64,000 nt of DNA from an uncultured Collinsella sp. Its GTDB lineage: Bacteria > Actinomycetota > Coriobacteriia > Coriobacteriales > Coriobacteriaceae. The stretch is taken from positions 1-64,000 of the forward strand of contig CALJDJ010000024.1 in NCBI GenBank assembly GCA_938023705.1, in the 5' to 3' direction. Each line of letters opens with the position of its first letter. Position 1 is the first letter of the stretch. The position numbers and the translations under genes were made by a program. Below the pieces are notes generated by a model that was given only the letters and a program-made list of their open reading frames with translations, did not search any database and was not told the origin of the DNA. Below are positions 63,289-64,000 of the stretch, piece by piece.

Positions 63289-64000
63289 CTATCGAACCGA
63301 AGAATCGCCCGAGGCCGAAGAGGTATCGGGCTCGTCATAAATCGCGCCGAGCACGTCGCGCACGACATGCATCGCGGTATCTGAGCCACCGCCGCCCTGC
63401 TCCAGGACAGTAGCGATGACATACTTGGGATCATCGGCCGGCGCATAGGCGCAGAACCACGCGTATTCGTCCTCGCCGCTTTTCTCGCCCGTGCCCGACT
63501 TGCCGTATACCTGCGGCGTCAGGGTGCCAAAGTGAGCCGCCAGGGACGTCGATGCCGTGTAAATCACGTCGTGCATGCCGTTGCGAACAAGAGCCAAATC
63601 CGAATCGCTGTTGATCTTGGCCTCCAGGCGCTTCTTCTTGCCTTTGCCGTTGTACTTATAGGCATCGCCGTCGCCATCGCGCGACACGGCAGACAAAAAC
63701 ACGTGAGGCACGTACTGCTTACCGCCGTTGGCAAGGCCCATATAGGCGCATGCCATCTGCAAAGGCGTCACCAAAATGTCGCCCTGGCCGATGGCAATGT
63801 TGGTCATATCGCCGGCATTCCACTTGCGGTCCTCGGCAGAGGCGTCGGTAAAGTACGACTCTTTCCACTCGGCATCGGGAATACGGCCCGCGCCCTCACT
63901 CGGCAGATCGATACCGCAGGTCTTGCCTAGGCCCCAGCGACGAAAGACCTCCTGCAGGCCCTCGGAATGTTGCTCGTCATAAAAGAAGGCCTTGCCCATG
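63289..64000 (-). CDS. mrdA: Penicillin-binding protein 2 (transpeptidase), 5' end cut by the window edge
   Basis: The C-terminal 237 residues of a class B PBP. The visible part has the transpeptidase segment GLGKTCGIDLPSEGAGRIPD, NIAIGQGDILVTPLQMACAYMGLANGG and the KSGTGEKSGEDEYAWFCAYAP motif (KTG box as KSGT). The catalytic SxxK lies beyond base 64000. The methionine near 63999 is internal, not the true start. Its product is the RodA partner for cell elongation. It ends 10 bases before rodA. The last 15 residues are Ser/Asp-rich. Confidence 0.92.
   Translation of the reverse strand, partial: MGKAFFYDEQHSEGLQEVFRRWGLGKTCGIDLPSEGAGRIPDAEWKESYFTDASAEDRKWNAGDMTNIAIGQGDILVTPLQMACAYMGLANGGKQYVPHVFLSAVSRDGDGDAYKYNGKGKKKRLEAKINSDSDLALVRNGMHDVIYTASTSLAAHFGTLTPQVYGKSGTGEKSGEDEYAWFCAYAPADDPKYVIATVLEQGGGGSDTAMHVVRDVLGAIYDEPDTSSASGDSSVR

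Overview
The window looks like a chromosome segment of a gut actinobacterium of class Coriobacteriia, most likely Collinsella. This is inference from the GC-rich codon use, an actinobacterial-type integration host factor (mIHF), a complete pyrRBCKDF operon, a mixed-acid/ethanol fermentation gene (adhE) and pyruvate phosphate dikinase. Nearly all genes are housekeeping and lie on the minus strand. The exceptions are rpmB, adhE with its kinase neighbour, and dinB. I saw no tRNA, rRNA or CRISPR array.

Layout, left to right (minus-strand operons are transcribed right to left). 1-6.2 kb: dnaJ (cut by the edge), hemW, dusB, lepA, rpsT, holA. 6.3-9.3 kb: competence genes comEC and comEA. 9.5-12 kb: thiI, rpoZ, gmk, mihF. 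12.2-17.5 kb: the pyrimidine operon pyrR-B-C-K-D-F, with an attenuator-like leader. 17.7-22.2 kb: plus-strand rpmB, a decayed transposase element, adhE and a phosphotransferase-like gene. 22.3-32.5 kb: proS, ispG, rseP, dxr, cdsA, uppS, frr, pyrH, tsf, rpsB, which combines MEP isoprenoid synthesis, undecaprenyl and CDP-diglyceride synthesis and translation. 32.7-38.9 kb: a Xer recombinase, trmFO, dprA, comM, yraN, rnhB. 39-42.3 kb: rplS and a large secreted protein with an aerolysin/ETX-MTX2-like segment. 42.4-46.3 kb: ppdK and its regulator. 46.4-52 kb: glyS, glyQ, lepB, trmD, rimM, khpA, rpsP. 52.1-54.8 kb: dinB, an intact REP-associated transposase element, rsfS. 54.8-64 kb: yqeK, nadD, obg, rpmA, rplU, two radical-SAM-linked genes, a DUF697-like protein, rodA and mrdA (cut by the edge).

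Most interesting signals. (1) An identical 20-base box stands 76 and 72 bases upstream of the first genes of the two DNA-uptake operons, comEA-comEC and yraN-comM-dprA. A terminator isolates each operon from its upstream neighbour. This is a candidate competence regulon operator that I do not recognise. (2) A family of small hairpins has AT-rich stems that change sequence but keep pairing, around a constant GGGAC(G/A)-type loop. Such hairpins bracket an intact Y1 transposase gene at 53.4-54.3 kb, bracket a decayed one at 18.2-18.5 kb, and sit alone at 45.4 kb. (3) The secreted 935-residue protein may be a pore-forming toxin-like factor. Other points are a helix-turn-helix-like insertion in RseP, a Xer gene whose only well-placed start appears to be ATA, LacI-like dyads before adhE, and two apparently leaderless genes.
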